Positions 1-8,477 of a stretch of DNA of 13,682 nt are shown piece by piece. The notes below the pieces were generated by a model that saw only the letters and a list, made by a program, of their open reading frames with translations, did not search any database and had not been told where the DNA came from. Every line of letters starts with the position of its first letter. Within the stretch, counting starts at the first letter, position 1. The DNA is taken from the NCBI GenBank assembly GCA_018713805.1, contig DVOF01000167.1, forward strand, positions 1-13,682, written 5' to 3'. The stretch comes from Candidatus Aphodoplasma excrementigallinarum (lineage in GTDB: Bacteria; Bacillota; Clostridia; UBA1381; UMGS1253). The translations under genes and the position numbers were made by a program.

Positions 1-23
1 GTATTATGGAAGGGTGTATAACT

Positions 24-530
24 ATGGAAAACTTTAACGCAAAACATATTGCTTACGGCGCGATCATTGCCGCTATTTATGCTGCCTGTTCGCTGATTCC
101 CGGGATTTCCGCAATCAGCTACGGACCAATCCAGTTCCGCATTTCCGAGGCGCTTATGCTGCTTTGCCTGTTTTCGCCGTCTTCGGTGGCAGGGGTAACG
201 GTCGGCTGCTTTATCGCAAATCTGTTTACGCCGATGGGCACAAATATGTTTGATCTCGTATTCGGCACAGGCGCGACGCTGCTCGCTGCCCTGACGACCT
301 ATTTTGGCCGTAAATTTTTCTTAAAGCGCATCTACCTCGCGCCATTGCCCACGGCGATTTTCAACGCGCTCATCGTTGGGAGCTACCTCCCCCTACTGAT
401 GACAGATCAGCCGACTGCGGTATGGTACTGCATGCTGACCGTCGGTCTCGGCGAACTCGTTGTAGGTTATGTACTCGGGATCCCGCTCGCCAAGTTTGCG
501 CAGAAAAAGAACCTGTTTGGCCGGAAATAG
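24..530 (+). CDS. queT: QueT-type queuosine precursor transporter
   Basis: Small, very hydrophobic protein of 168 residues matching the QueT family (substrate-binding membrane component thought to import queuosine precursors such as preQ1 or queuine, working with a shared ECF energy-coupling module). The family signatures are visible: YGPIQFRISEAL near the N-terminus, then GCFIANLF, the FDLVFGTGATLLAAL stretch, and GLGELVVGYVLGIPL near the C-terminus, spread over about five to six membrane segments. Length is normal. An upstream in-frame ATG exists at position 6, but GGAAGGG at 8-14 is a good ribosome binding site with nine bases to the ATG at 24, so the latter is chosen. The gene ends two bases before the stop of the convergent ykvI gene. 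Its promoter and any riboswitch would lie left of the window edge. No ECF ATPase genes are in view. Family assignment is firm; the substrate is inferred from the family. Confidence 0.9.
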   Translation: MENFNAKHIAYGAIIAAIYAACSLIPGISAISYGPIQFRISEALMLLCLFSPSSVAGVTVGCFIANLFTPMGTNMFDLVFGTGATLLAALTTYFGRKFFLKRIYLAPLPTAIFNALIVGSYLPLLMTDQPTAVWYCMLTVGLGELVVGYVLGIPLAKFAQKKNLFGRK

Positions 531-532
531 GC

Positions 533-1579
533 TTACTTTTCCGACAGCATCCGCACCCCGTCGGCCAATACATATACGATCAGCACAAGGCCGAGATAGC
601 CAAAAATGGAATACACGTTTTGCACAATGCTGGAAAAGCCGAGTGTCAAAACCGGGCAGCTCACCGCAATCAGAACGACGATTGCGGTGAGTTTTTTTAT
701 CCGGAACGTATGGCGCAGCCACTCCAAAACGCCGTACCCGCAAGAAATCGCCGTTGTAAACATGGAAAAGTAGAGCACGACGCTGTATAAAATCCGCATG
801 ACATCGCCGCGCCGCGCCACGATCGTAAGAAACGGCATTTCCCCAAGCTCAATCTTCCCGTAATAGAGCCCAATGGCCGCCCAGATGGCAAGCGCAATGA
901 TAAACAGAGCCGCGCCGCCTGTCACCGCAGCGCCGAGCGCGACGCGCTTTTTCGTCACCATCTGCCGCATCTGCGCCAAAATCACGATTGCGGTCAGAAG
1001 GTTATAAGAAGCATAAATCAGGGCGGAAACAATAAAATTGTCGCACAGCTTCGATAGAATGCCGCTCCCAAACACCGCCGTGTCGCGGAACACAAACGAT
1101 ACGACCCCAAGCAAAAACAGCGATACGGCCATGATAGGCGCCAGCACGGCGTTGACTGTCAAAATCCCCTTTAAATCGAAAAAAAACACCACGGCGCAGG
1201 CAAGCAGCATAGCAGCCATGCCATAGACCGGCGCGGCCCCAAAGCCGCTTAAAAACAGCTCGCCGCTTCCCGCCGCCATCGTGCAGAAAGACGCGAGCAT
1301 AAAAAGCGTCACACACAGCTTGATAAAGCCGCACATCCGCCGCCCGGCGATGCAGCGTAAATATTCGTCAAAGCTTTCCAACCCGTTCCGCTCTGTGCGC
1401 AGAAGCACGCAGAGCGCGCACAGGGTAAACAGGACGCATACGAGCAAAAGGCCGTACAGGCTTTGCTTGCCATAGATCACGAAGTAGCTGAGTATCTCCT
1501 GCCCGGACGCAAACCCCGCGCCGATGACCGTCGCCACATAGGTCCCTGCAATCAAGAACGTATTTTTTAGTTCCTTCAA
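533..1579 (-). CDS. YkvI-family multi-pass membrane protein (LeuT/APC-like transporter)
   Basis: Integral membrane protein of 348 residues with roughly ten hydrophobic helices. The N-terminus carries TVIGAGFASGQEI, the hallmark of the YkvI family, a group distantly related to the APC/LeuT-fold permeases in which such a glycine-rich break in helix 1 often forms part of the substrate site. The substrate is unknown. The start is a TTG at 1579: no ATG or GTG in frame is near, the next Met is around residue 80, and GGATGGA lies about nine bases upstream on the minus strand. The gene is convergent with queT (two bases between stop codons) and divergent from dpaA. A sporulation-type promoter candidate precedes it. 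Proximity to dipicolinate synthase raises the possibility of a sporulation role, but that is inference only. Confidence 0.8.
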   Translation of the reverse strand: MKELKNTFLIAGTYVATVIGAGFASGQEILSYFVIYGKQSLYGLLLVCVLFTLCALCVLLRTERNGLESFDEYLRCIAGRRMCGFIKLCVTLFMLASFCTMAAGSGELFLSGFGAAPVYGMAAMLLACAVVFFFDLKGILTVNAVLAPIMAVSLFLLGVVSFVFRDTAVFGSGILSKLCDNFIVSALIYASYNLLTAIVILAQMRQMVTKKRVALGAAVTGGAALFIIALAIWAAIGLYYGKIELGEMPFLTIVARRGDVMRILYSVVLYFSMFTTAISCGYGVLEWLRHTFRIKKLTAIVVLIAVSCPVLTLGFSSIVQNVYSIFGYLGLVLIVYVLADGVRMLSEK

Positions 1580-1626
1580 GTCACCACATCCATCCCTGCA
1601 TGCCGCAGTGCGGCTGCGCTTTGTAT

Positions 1627-1655
1627 ATTACTATGGGGCGCGGCCTTCAAATATT
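1627..1655 (-). promoter_or_regulatory. Candidate sigma-E-like promoter for the ykvI-type gene
   Basis: Reading the minus strand, TAATATT (ending at 1650) matches the KmATATT -35 element known for mother-cell sigma-E. It is followed by 14 bases and then CATAGTAAT, which shares the CATA core of the -10 element but not its later bases. The expected start site near 1620 would give an untranslated leader of about 40 bases containing a small hairpin (1602-1614, GCCGC/GCGGC). CATAGTA could also be read as a sigma-G -10 element. The match is partial. Confidence 0.3.
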
Positions 1656-1684
1656 ACTGGCACACACGCACAAAAGGCCGCCCC
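1635..1684. repeat. Inverted repeat in the divergent ykvI/dpaA region
   Basis: Left arm 1635-1647 (GGGGCGCGGCCTT) pairs with right arm 1674-1684 (AAGGCCGCCCC) over 11 base pairs with a two-base bulge and a 26-base loop. Neither strand has a T-run after it, so it is not an intrinsic terminator. The right arm lies inside the spacer of the sigma-K-like dpaA promoter and the left arm abuts the -10 candidate of the opposite gene, so it could be an operator for a shared regulator. No function is established. Confidence 0.6.
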
Positions 1685-1697
1685 TCGACATAAAATA
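1670..1697 (+). promoter_or_regulatory. Candidate sigma-K promoter for dpaAB
   Basis: ACA at 1670-1672 (within GCACA), a 16-base spacer, then CATAAAATA at 1689-1697, which fits the sigma-K -10 pattern CATAnnnTA exactly. In Bacillus subtilis the homologous spoVF operon is transcribed in the mother cell by sigma-K. Transcription from about 1703 would leave roughly 30 bases before the GTG start, enough for the GGAGG ribosome site at 1721. The -35 element is short and therefore weak evidence by itself. Confidence 0.5.
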
Positions 1698-1733
1698 GGA
1701 TTGCATAACGATTTCGTTTTGGAGGTTTTCAAT

Positions 1734-2609
1734 GTGGCGAATCATAGAAATTTTGCAATCATAGGCGGCGATATGCGGCAAATCCGCCTTGCAAACGCGC
1801 TTTCAGAGGAAGGATACCCGGTCAGCGTCTACGGTTTCGAGGCAGATACGCCTTACCTTTCTTTGATTCCGGCCGCGTCTTTGGAGGAGGCGCTCAGTGG
1901 GGCGAATATCATCGTCCTGCCTTTGCCGGCTGTCGCCGACGGAGGTTATGTCAGTGCACCGTACTTTAAGGGGAAAATCGATATCAATACCTTGCTTGAA
2001 AAGATGAATAAAAACCAAATCCTGCTTGGCGGTAAGCTTGACGATGGGCTGAAAACGCTGATCGACGTACATAATGTCTACGCAATCGACTATTTCCTGC
2101 GCGAGGAGCTCACCGTGCTGAACGCAATCCCCACGGCGGAGGGCGCGCTTTCCATCGCATTCAATGAAACGGCAACCACCCTCTGTGGCAGCAAATGCCT
2201 TGTCATCGGGTTTGGACGGATTGGAAAGGTGCTGTGTAACATGCTCGACGGGATTGGCGCGAAGGTATGCGCCGCCGCGCGGAAATACGAGGCGTTTGCC
2301 TGGATCGACGCGTATGGCTACGACCATTGCCACATAGACCAGCTCGAGTCTGCGATCGGCCAGTACGACATTATATTCAACACCGTCCCCCACAAGGTAC
2401 TCAGCAGGAAGGTGCTGAAAAACGTGCGCGGCGACACGCTCGTCATCGACCTGGCCTCCAAGCCGGGCGGCGTAGATCTAAACGCCGCCAAAGAGTATGG
2501 GATTAAAACCGTGTGGGCGCTGTCCCTTCCGGGAAGGGTCGCACCAATCAGCGCGGGCGACATCATTAAGCAGACGGTGTTAAACATCTGCACAGAATTG
2601 GGGGTGTAG
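1734..2609 (+). CDS. dpaA: Dipicolinate synthase subunit A
   Basis: Subunit A of dipicolinate synthase (SpoVFA), which with subunit B oxidises a lysine-pathway intermediate (dihydrodipicolinate or its hydroxy precursor) to dipicolinic acid in the mother cell for loading into the spore core. The 291-residue product starts with an N-terminal domain (FAIIGGDMRQ at 7-16) and has a second dinucleotide-binding Rossmann domain with CLVIGFGRIGK at 155-165; PTAEGA at 133-138 is also typical. Length is close to the B. subtilis protein. The start is GTG at 1734, eight bases after GGAGG (1721-1725). The ATG two bases earlier is out of frame, and the open frame extending back to 1608 covers promoter sequence. 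dpaB follows after five bases, so the two are co-transcribed and probably translationally coupled. Confidence 0.95.
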   Translation: MANHRNFAIIGGDMRQIRLANALSEEGYPVSVYGFEADTPYLSLIPAASLEEALSGANIIVLPLPAVADGGYVSAPYFKGKIDINTLLEKMNKNQILLGGKLDDGLKTLIDVHNVYAIDYFLREELTVLNAIPTAEGALSIAFNETATTLCGSKCLVIGFGRIGKVLCNMLDGIGAKVCAAARKYEAFAWIDAYGYDHCHIDQLESAIGQYDIIFNTVPHKVLSRKVLKNVRGDTLVIDLASKPGGVDLNAAKEYGIKTVWALSLPGRVAPISAGDIIKQTVLNICTELGV

Positions 2610-2614
2610 ACAGC

Positions 2615-3193
2615 ATGGATTTAAAAGGAAAAACAATCGGGTTTGCAATGACCGGCTCTTTTTGTACCTTCAAGGCCGTCGTCGCAGAACTGGAAACTTT
2701 ACAGTCGACCGGCGCGACCATCCTGCCGATCATGAGCCAGAACGCCTATGACACCGATACGCGTTTCGGCACGGCGGAATCGTTCCGGCAGGCACTGTGC
2801 GGCATAACCGGAAATGAAATCATACATACGATCCGGGACGCCGAGCCCATTGGACCCAAAAAGCTTCTTGACGCGCTTATCATTGCCCCATGTACGGGCA
2901 ACACGCTCGGCAAGCTGGCAAACGGTATCACCGACACGCCGGTCACACTGGCCGCCAAGGCGCACCTGCGCAACGAACGGCCGCTCATCATCGCCGTTTC
3001 GACGAACGACGGCCTCGGCGCAAGCGGGAAGAACATTATGTCGCTTCTCAACCGGAAAAATATCTACTTTGTACCATTTGGGCAGGACGACCCGATCAAG
3101 AAGAGGAATTCCCTGGTCGCCCATATGGACCTGATCACCGTCACAACAAAATTCGCCTTAGACGGCGAACAGTTCCAGCCGGTTCTGGTCTAA
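2615..3193 (+). CDS. dpaB: Dipicolinate synthase subunit B
   Basis: Subunit B of dipicolinate synthase (SpoVFB), 192 residues, of the flavoprotein/phosphopantothenoylcysteine decarboxylase-like fold. Visible family features are the N-terminal GFAMTGSFCTF, the central LIIAPCTGNTLGKLANGITD segment, and the later STNDGLGASGKNI and FVPFGQDDP. It is the essential partner of DpaA. GGGGGTG, overlapping the end of dpaA, lies just upstream of its ATG. The gene ends directly before a strong terminator, so dpaA-dpaB is a two-gene operon. Possession of dpaAB marks the host as a spore-former that uses the dedicated synthase, rather than the electron-transfer flavoprotein route reported for some Clostridium species. 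Confidence 0.95.
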   Translation: MDLKGKTIGFAMTGSFCTFKAVVAELETLQSTGATILPIMSQNAYDTDTRFGTAESFRQALCGITGNEIIHTIRDAEPIGPKKLLDALIIAPCTGNTLGKLANGITDTPVTLAAKAHLRNERPLIIAVSTNDGLGASGKNIMSLLNRKNIYFVPFGQDDPIKKRNSLVAHMDLITVTTKFALDGEQFQPVLV

Positions 3194-3197
3194 AAAT

Positions 3198-3231
3198 AAA
3201 AAAGCGTTCATCCAAAGATGAACGCTTTTTT
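3198..3231. terminator. Bidirectional intrinsic terminator between dpaB and the TM2 gene
   Basis: A perfect hairpin: AAAAAAGCGTTCATC, loop CAAA, GATGAACGCTTTTTT. The nine-base core stem (3204-3212 with 3217-3225) is flanked by six A and six T residues, so it can act on both strands. It serves dpaB from the left and the minus-strand zinc-ribbon gene, whose stop codon directly abuts it, from the right. Confidence 0.95.
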
Positions 3232-3630
3232 CTAATCCCGCAGCGGGACGCCGTTTGCATCTACATTGATCGACCCGACCAGGATCATGATCCCCTCAAT
3301 GAATCCCCAGATCGCGCCAATCCCGCAAAAGAGGGAAAGCACAATCTGTGCTACGCCTTTGCCCGTATAGCCCAAATAAAAACTGTGTACGCCGAGGCCG
3401 CCTAAAAAGATACCCAACAGACCGGCCGCAATCCGCGACTTCGCCATTGTGCTCTGCGCTGCCGAAGCCGTAGAGAGCGGAACGCCGCACTTTACGCAAA
3501 AGCCTGCGCCCGGCTCTACCTGTGCGCCGCAGTGCGGGCAAAATTGGTTCCCCTGCCCCTTTTGATAACCGCACTTTACGCATACCGCCGCATCTGGGTC
3601 CATTTGGCTGCCGCAATTCCTACAATACAT
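3232..3630 (-). CDS. Double zinc-ribbon and TM2-domain membrane protein
   Basis: Protein of 132 residues with two N-terminal zinc ribbons (Cys 3, 6, 17, 20 and Cys 31, 34, 45, 48, each CxxC...CxxC) followed by a TM2 domain of two membrane helices at about residues 65-118, containing LGGLGVHSFYLGYTGKG. TM2 proteins are widespread in Firmicutes; their role is not well established, and the ribbons probably mediate protein or nucleic acid contacts on the cytoplasmic side. The ATG at 3630 has AGGGGG eight bases upstream on the minus strand. It is monocistronic: its own promoter lies at 3676-3704 and a terminator follows its stop directly. Domain assignment is firm; function is unknown. Confidence 0.88.
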   Translation of the reverse strand: MYCRNCGSQMDPDAAVCVKCGYQKGQGNQFCPHCGAQVEPGAGFCVKCGVPLSTASAAQSTMAKSRIAAGLLGIFLGGLGVHSFYLGYTGKGVAQIVLSLFCGIGAIWGFIEGIMILVGSINVDANGVPLRD

Positions 3631-3675
3631 TGCTTCGTCCCCCTAAAAATTCTTTTTTTCATTTTCCATGCTTCC

Positions 3676-3704
3676 AATATACCATGAAACCGCTGCTCTG
3701 TCAA
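3676..3704 (-). promoter_or_regulatory. Sigma-A promoter of the zinc-ribbon/TM2 gene
   Basis: On the minus strand TTGACA (3699-3704), a 17-base spacer and TATATT (3676-3681) give a near-perfect vegetative promoter. The start site would be near 3669, about 40 bases before the ATG. The -35 box begins one base beyond the T-tract of the terminator for the upstream operon. Confidence 0.85.
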
Positions 3705-3705
3705 T

Positions 3706-3727
3706 AAAAAAGAGGGCGCACACGCCC
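3706..3727 (-). terminator. Intrinsic terminator of the dprA-to-small-membrane-protein operon
   Basis: On the minus strand GGGCG, loop TGTG, CGCCC, then TCTTTTTT. It lies just downstream of the stop codon at 3736 and closes the long minus-strand operon. The stem is short (five GC-rich pairs) but is followed by a clean T-run. Confidence 0.8.
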
Positions 3728-3735
3728 CCAATCTG

Positions 3736-3999
3736 TCACATGCCCATATATTCCATAATGGGCGATGCGATGTTCACAACAATCGCCAATATAGCGATCA
3801 CCATAATAATGATACACATGGACTTGTCCTTGCCGGCCTTGATATCGTAGATGGAATTTGCAATCAGAACCGCCATCATCAAAACGATTGCAATCCTCGT
3901 CAGGCCCGGTACGTGCAGCCCTGCCGCAGACAGAACCGCCGACACGATTGCCAGCGCGACAAAAACGCCAAGCGCAATGAGCAAATATTTTTTCTTCAC
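3736..3999 (-). CDS. Small three-helix membrane protein of unknown function
   Basis: Protein of 87 residues, start GTG at 3999 with GGAAGG and GAGG upstream on the minus strand. It has three hydrophobic segments at about residues 5-28, 33-50 and 58-83, joined by a short loop and a charged loop (DIKAGKDKS). There is no signal cleavage site, cysteine pattern or catalytic motif, and I do not recognise the family. It follows manA by 23 bases with no terminator between them, so it is the last gene of the dprA operon. The reading frame is supported by the ribosome site, the operon position and the terminator right after it. Confidence 0.7.
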   Translation of the reverse strand: MKKKYLLIALGVFVALAIVSAVLSAAGLHVPGLTRIAIVLMMAVLIANSIYDIKAGKDKSMCIIIMVIAILAIVVNIASPIMEYMGM

Positions 4000-4022
4000 G
4001 TTGACCTCACCTTCCGCCTGCC

Positions 4023-4998
4023 TTACAGCACAGGCACTTCACTCTTTAAAAAGCCGCATTTTCCCTCAATGCTGTATGCGCCCAAATACGCCGGTACAAC
4101 GACGCTGTCGCCGGCCTTCAGCGCCATGCTGCCGCCTTCATACGCCAGTTCTGCCGCGCCTTCGTACACGATAATCAGCTCAAAGCTCTGCCGGTTCGTC
4201 TCAAACGGGACCGTCCCGTCAGCCTCATACTTGACCGTATCAAAGTATTCGCACTTGCAGAGCGGGTATTTTGTCCCGCCTTCGATCTTCTCCGCCTTTG
4301 GCGCGACCTTCTCACCGCCCTTGCTCGACGACAGGTTCGTCACCTCGACCGACTTTGCAATGTGCAGCTCGCGTGCGTTGCCGTTTTTGTCCACGCGTCC
4401 AAAGTCGTATACGCGGTACGTCGTGTCGGAGTTCTGCTGAATCTCCGCGACGAGCAGGCCGTCTAAGAGCGCATGGAGCGTTTTGGACGGGATAAAGAAG
4501 CAGTCGCCCGGCTCTACATCGACATAGTTCATGATTGTATCGAGCGTATTCGTTTCAATCGCGCGGGCAAACTCCTCCTTCGTCACGTCGCGGTTAAAGC
4601 CGTAGATCAGCTTTGCGCCCGGCTTTGCGTCGAGGATGTACCACATCTCCGTCTTGCCGAGCTCGCCGTTTTCGTGCGCCTTTGCATATGCGTCGTCGGG
4701 ATGTACCTGTACGCTCAGCTTGTCGTTGCAATCCAAAAACTTCACCAAAAGCGGGAACTTGTCCGGATATTTTTGCGCGACATAGTCACCGAGCAGGTCT
4801 TTGCCGAGCAATTCGATTGCCTCGCCCAGCGTTTTGCCGTCGAGCGCGCCGCCCGTGACCGTGCTCTGCCCGTTTTTGTGCGCCGCAACCTCCCACGCTT
4901 CCCCCGTCGTATCCGACGGGATATCCTTGCCGTACTTTTCCCTTAAGTTCTTGCCGCCCCAGATGGGCTCTTTATACACAGGGTGCATTTTCAATGGT

Positions 4999-5006
<8 letters not shown>
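4023..5006 (-). CDS. manA: Mannose-6-phosphate isomerase, class I
   Basis: Zinc-dependent enzyme of 327 residues that interconverts mannose 6-phosphate and fructose 6-phosphate, feeding mannose into glycolysis or supplying mannose for surface polysaccharides. The cupin metal site is intact: SVQVHPDD gives Gln100 and His102, GKTEMWY gives Glu120, and KTLHAL gives His178. The catalytic arginine lies in TTYRVYDFGR (Arg198). The N-terminal PIWGGKNLREKYG is characteristic of the short bacterial form. The ATG at 5006 has GGAGGG eight bases upstream, and it overlaps the end of trmFO by eight bases, which implies translational coupling. No mannose transporter is next to it. Confidence 0.95.
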
Positions 5007-6322
<1,316 letters not shown>

Positions 6323-6333
<11 letters not shown>

Positions 6334-8419
6334 TCTTTTTCCCGCCTGTTTCTTCATAGTCGCAGTTTTCATTTGCACAGACAATCTTTTTTGCGCCGCG
6401 CGTATTCTTTTGCAGCAGTACGCCGCCGCACTTCGGGCACTGCCGGCCCGCAATGGGCATATCCCACGTCATAAAGTCGCACTTCGGGTTGTCCTCGCAG
6501 CCGTAGTACGTCCGCCCCGTCTTACTCTTTTTGACGAGCACCGGCTTACCGCACTTCGGGCAGTTCACGCCCGTCTCCTTGCGGATTGGCTTTGCATTGC
6601 GGCATTCCGGGAAGCCCGGGCACGCCAAAAACTTGCCGTACCGACCCATCTTGTACACCATCATGCGCCCGCACTTCTCGCACCTGACGTCGCTCACCTC
6701 GTCGGTGAGCTGTACGTGGCTGATTTCCTCCTCGGCGCGCTTCACCTCTTTGTCAAACGGGCCGTAAAACTCTTTTACAATCGACTTCCACGGGATTTCC
6801 CCGCTCTCCACCTCGTCGAGCTGGGTCTCCATGTTCGCCGTAAAGTCCACGTCGACAATGTCTTTGAAGTTCTCTTTGAGCAGATTCGTCGTCACGCGCC
6901 CCAGCTCGGTCGGGATCAGGCTCTTTTTCTCACGCGTTACATACCCGCGCGCCAAAATTGTCGTGATCGTCGGCGCAAACGTCGACGGGCGGCCGATTCC
7001 ATCCTCCTCAAGCGCCTTGACGAGGCTCGCCTCCGTATAGCGCGCCGGCGGCTGGGTGAAATGCTGTTTGTTTTCCAAATTTTTCAGCTTCAGCTCCTCG
7101 CCTTCCACAAGCGGCGGCAGCGCGGTTTCCTTCTGCTTTTCCGTATCCGTGCCCTCGATATAAACTTTCATAAAGCCGTCAAACTTCACCTTCGAGCCGC
7201 TCGCGCGGAAGGTATGCCCCGCCGCGTCGATATCCGTCACGGTCGACTCAACGACTGCGTTCTCCATCTGGCTCGCCACAAACCGCTCCCAAATCAGCTT
7301 ATAGAGCTTATACTGGTCGTTTGTAAGCGACTCCTTGACCCGCGCAGGCGTAAGCGTCACATCCGTCGGGCGGATGGCCTCGTGCGCATCCTGCGCGTTT
7401 TTCCGGCTTTTAAAATTGCGGAAGCTCTTCGGCGCATAGGACGCGCCGTAATTTTCCGTGATATAGTCCCTCGCCGCGTACTGCGCTTCCTGCGCAATGC
7501 GCGTCGAGTCGGTACGCATATACGTAATCAGGCCGACTGTTCCGGCGCCTTTTACATCAACGCCCTCATAGAGCGTCTGCGCCGTCTGCATGGTCTTGCG
7601 CGACTGGAAATTGATCTTGCGCGAGGCCTCCTGCTGCATGGTCGAGGTTGTAAACGGCGGCGCGGGCGACTTTTTGATATCCGTCGTCTTGACTGTGCTG
7701 ACCACAAACGGCGCGCCTTTCACTGCGTCGGACACGGCCTTTGCCTCTGCCTCGTTTTTCAGCTCCGCCTTTTTCTTGCCCTCGCCGTAGTAGTTTGCTT
7801 TAAAATTCTTTTTACTCTTCGGCTCGGTCAGCTCCGCCGTGATGGTCCAATATTCCTGCGGCACAAACGCCTCAATCTCGTCCTCCCGGTCGCAAATCAG
7901 CCGCGTCGCGACCGACTGTACGCGCCCGGCGCTCAGGCCCTTTTTCACCTTTTTCCACAAAATCGGGCTGAGCCGGTATCCCACAATGCGGTCGAGCACG
8001 CGGCGCGCCTGCTGCGCGTCGACCAGGCTCTGGTCAATGGAGCGCGGCTCATTGATCGCCTTCTGCACCGCCGACTTCGTAATCTCGTTAAACGTCACGC
8101 GGCACGGCGACGTCTCCTCAATTCCGAGCGCATGCGCCAAATGCCAGCTGATTGCCTCGCCCTCGCGGTCCGGGTCGGTCGCCAGATAAATCTTATCTAC
8201 GCCCTTCGCTTCCTTTTTCAGTTTGCTCAGTAGGCTCCCCTTTCCACGGATAGTGATGTAGCGCGGCTCAAAGTCGTGCTCCACATCCACGCCCATCTGG
8301 CTCTTCGGCAAATCGATGATATGCCCCATCGACGCTTCGACCTTGTACGTCGAGCCCAAATACTTTTTTATTGTCTTTGCCTTGGACGGCGACTCCACAA
8401 TGACCAGTTTTTTCGACAT
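6323..8419 (-). CDS. topA: DNA topoisomerase I (type IA)
   Basis: Relaxes negative supercoils by single-strand passage. The 698-residue protein has the Toprim domain at the N-terminus (LVIVESPSKAKTI at 5-17 with Glu9, and ATDPDREGE at 80-88), the SAGRVQSVATRL stretch at 163-173, and the catalytic tyrosine in ITYMRTDSTR (Tyr300). Three C-terminal four-cysteine zinc ribbons follow, starting CEKCGRMM, CPKCGKPV and CPKCGGVL. Length and architecture are normal for Firmicutes. The ATG at 8419 follows GGAGG on the minus strand. It lies 58 bases after dprA, the classic dprA-topA pairing, and overlaps trmFO, so it is translated from a shared transcript. Confidence 0.97.
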
Positions 8420-8477
8420 TTCCTACCTCCAAAAATCATACATAATCTATTTCAAATTGTACGACGTATTTTCAACT

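Noticed and set aside
1602..1684. Hairpins at 1602-1614 and 1635-1684 as intrinsic terminators
   Set aside because: No T-run follows either hairpin on either strand.
1608..1733. Upstream extension of dpaA to the ATG at 1608
   Set aside because: The extension lacks a ribosome site, does not resemble the family N-terminus and contains the inverted repeat and promoter. GTG at 1734 has GGAGG at ideal distance.
8420..8477. Internal promoter between dprA and topA
   Set aside because: TTGAAA elements and a TATGAT exist but not at a workable spacing.
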